Assembly (NCBI GenBank): GCA_910585395.1 | Contig: CAJUCK010000015.1 | Coordinates: 8,858-23,480 of the forward strand | Origin: an uncultured Lachnospiraceae bacterium | Lineage (GTDB): Bacteria; Bacillota; Clostridia; Lachnospirales; Lachnospiraceae | Direction of reading: 5' to 3' | Length of the DNA: 14,623 nucleotides | Part shown: one piece after another, positions 14,532-14,623 of the stretch | How the letters are laid out: the number at the start of each line of letters is the position of its first letter | Position numbering within the stretch: position 1 is the stretch's first letter | Position numbers and translations under genes: made by a program | Notes under the pieces: generated by a model | Databases searched by the model: none | What the model was told of the DNA's origin: nothing | The model's input: the letters and a program-made list of their open reading frames with translations, nothing else

Positions 14532-14623
14532 ATGAAATTTTCTACCAGACTGGAAAATCTTTTAGAAGAACGCAATCTCACTCAAAAATTCTTATCTAAA
14601 GAACTGAATATCGCTGCCTCTAC
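14532..14623 (+). CDS. XRE-family helix-turn-helix regulator (N-terminal part only)
   Basis: Only the first 30 codons are present; the gene runs off the right edge. MKFSTRLENLLEERNLTQKF followed by LSKELNIAAST matches the first helices of a Cro/C1-type helix-turn-helix domain (the LLEERNLTQKxLSKELNI pattern). The ATG is preceded by AGAGG at eight bases. What follows the DNA-binding domain, and thus what it senses or controls, cannot be known from this window. The repeated motifs just upstream suggest autoregulation. Confidence 0.72.
   Translation, partial: MKFSTRLENLLEERNLTQKFLSKELNIAAS

Overview
The window looks like chromosomal DNA of a spore-forming Firmicute, most probably a Lachnospiraceae-type Clostridium relative. 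Three things point there: the moderate-to-low GC content, strong AGGAGG-type ribosome binding sites, and the sporulation/division gene order HU - rqcP - yabP - yabQ - divIC. Almost everything is read from the minus strand. Only the last two genes, an SDR reductase and a truncated regulator, are on the plus strand. I see no rRNA, tRNA, CRISPR array, transposase or phage gene.

Layout from the left (minus-strand genes are transcribed right to left). Positions 1-1423 hold divIC/ftsB (cut by the window edge), yabQ, yabP and rqcP. A sigma-E-like promoter sits just upstream of yabP, which fits mother-cell expression of yabP and yabQ. HU (1593-1868) has a near-consensus sigma-A promoter and its own terminator. 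Positions 2084-5061 hold a two-gene unit: a dCache-type methyl-accepting chemotaxis protein followed 17 bases later by a sugar-binding lipoprotein, with no ABC transporter alongside. A dense cluster of palindromes (about 5147-5237) separates this unit from an alpha-phosphoglucomutase gene (5255-6988), which has its own promoter.

Positions 7104-11509 hold a closely spaced run read in the order yqeY, cca, a CotS-like kinase-fold gene, and a PEGA-type lipoprotein with an asparagine-rich repeat tail. Next comes a secreted coiled-coil NlpC/P60 peptidoglycan hydrolase (11551-12855) with its own extended -10 promoter. The long-form ribosome hibernation factor HPF (13007-13534) follows, with a strong terminator. 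HPF is divergent from an SDR-family reductase (13686-14420) that resembles the EF-P 5-aminopentanone reductase YmfI. An XRE-type regulator begins at 14532 and runs off the right edge; the space before it carries repeated operator-like motifs.

Most genes are ordinary housekeeping or sporulation genes. The parts most worth a second look are the receptor plus binding-protein pair, the tandem 21-bp repeat that covers the HU -35 box, the palindrome cluster at 5147-5237, and the CotS-like/Asn-rich lipoprotein pair. I found no convincing evidence of a wholly new multi-gene system.
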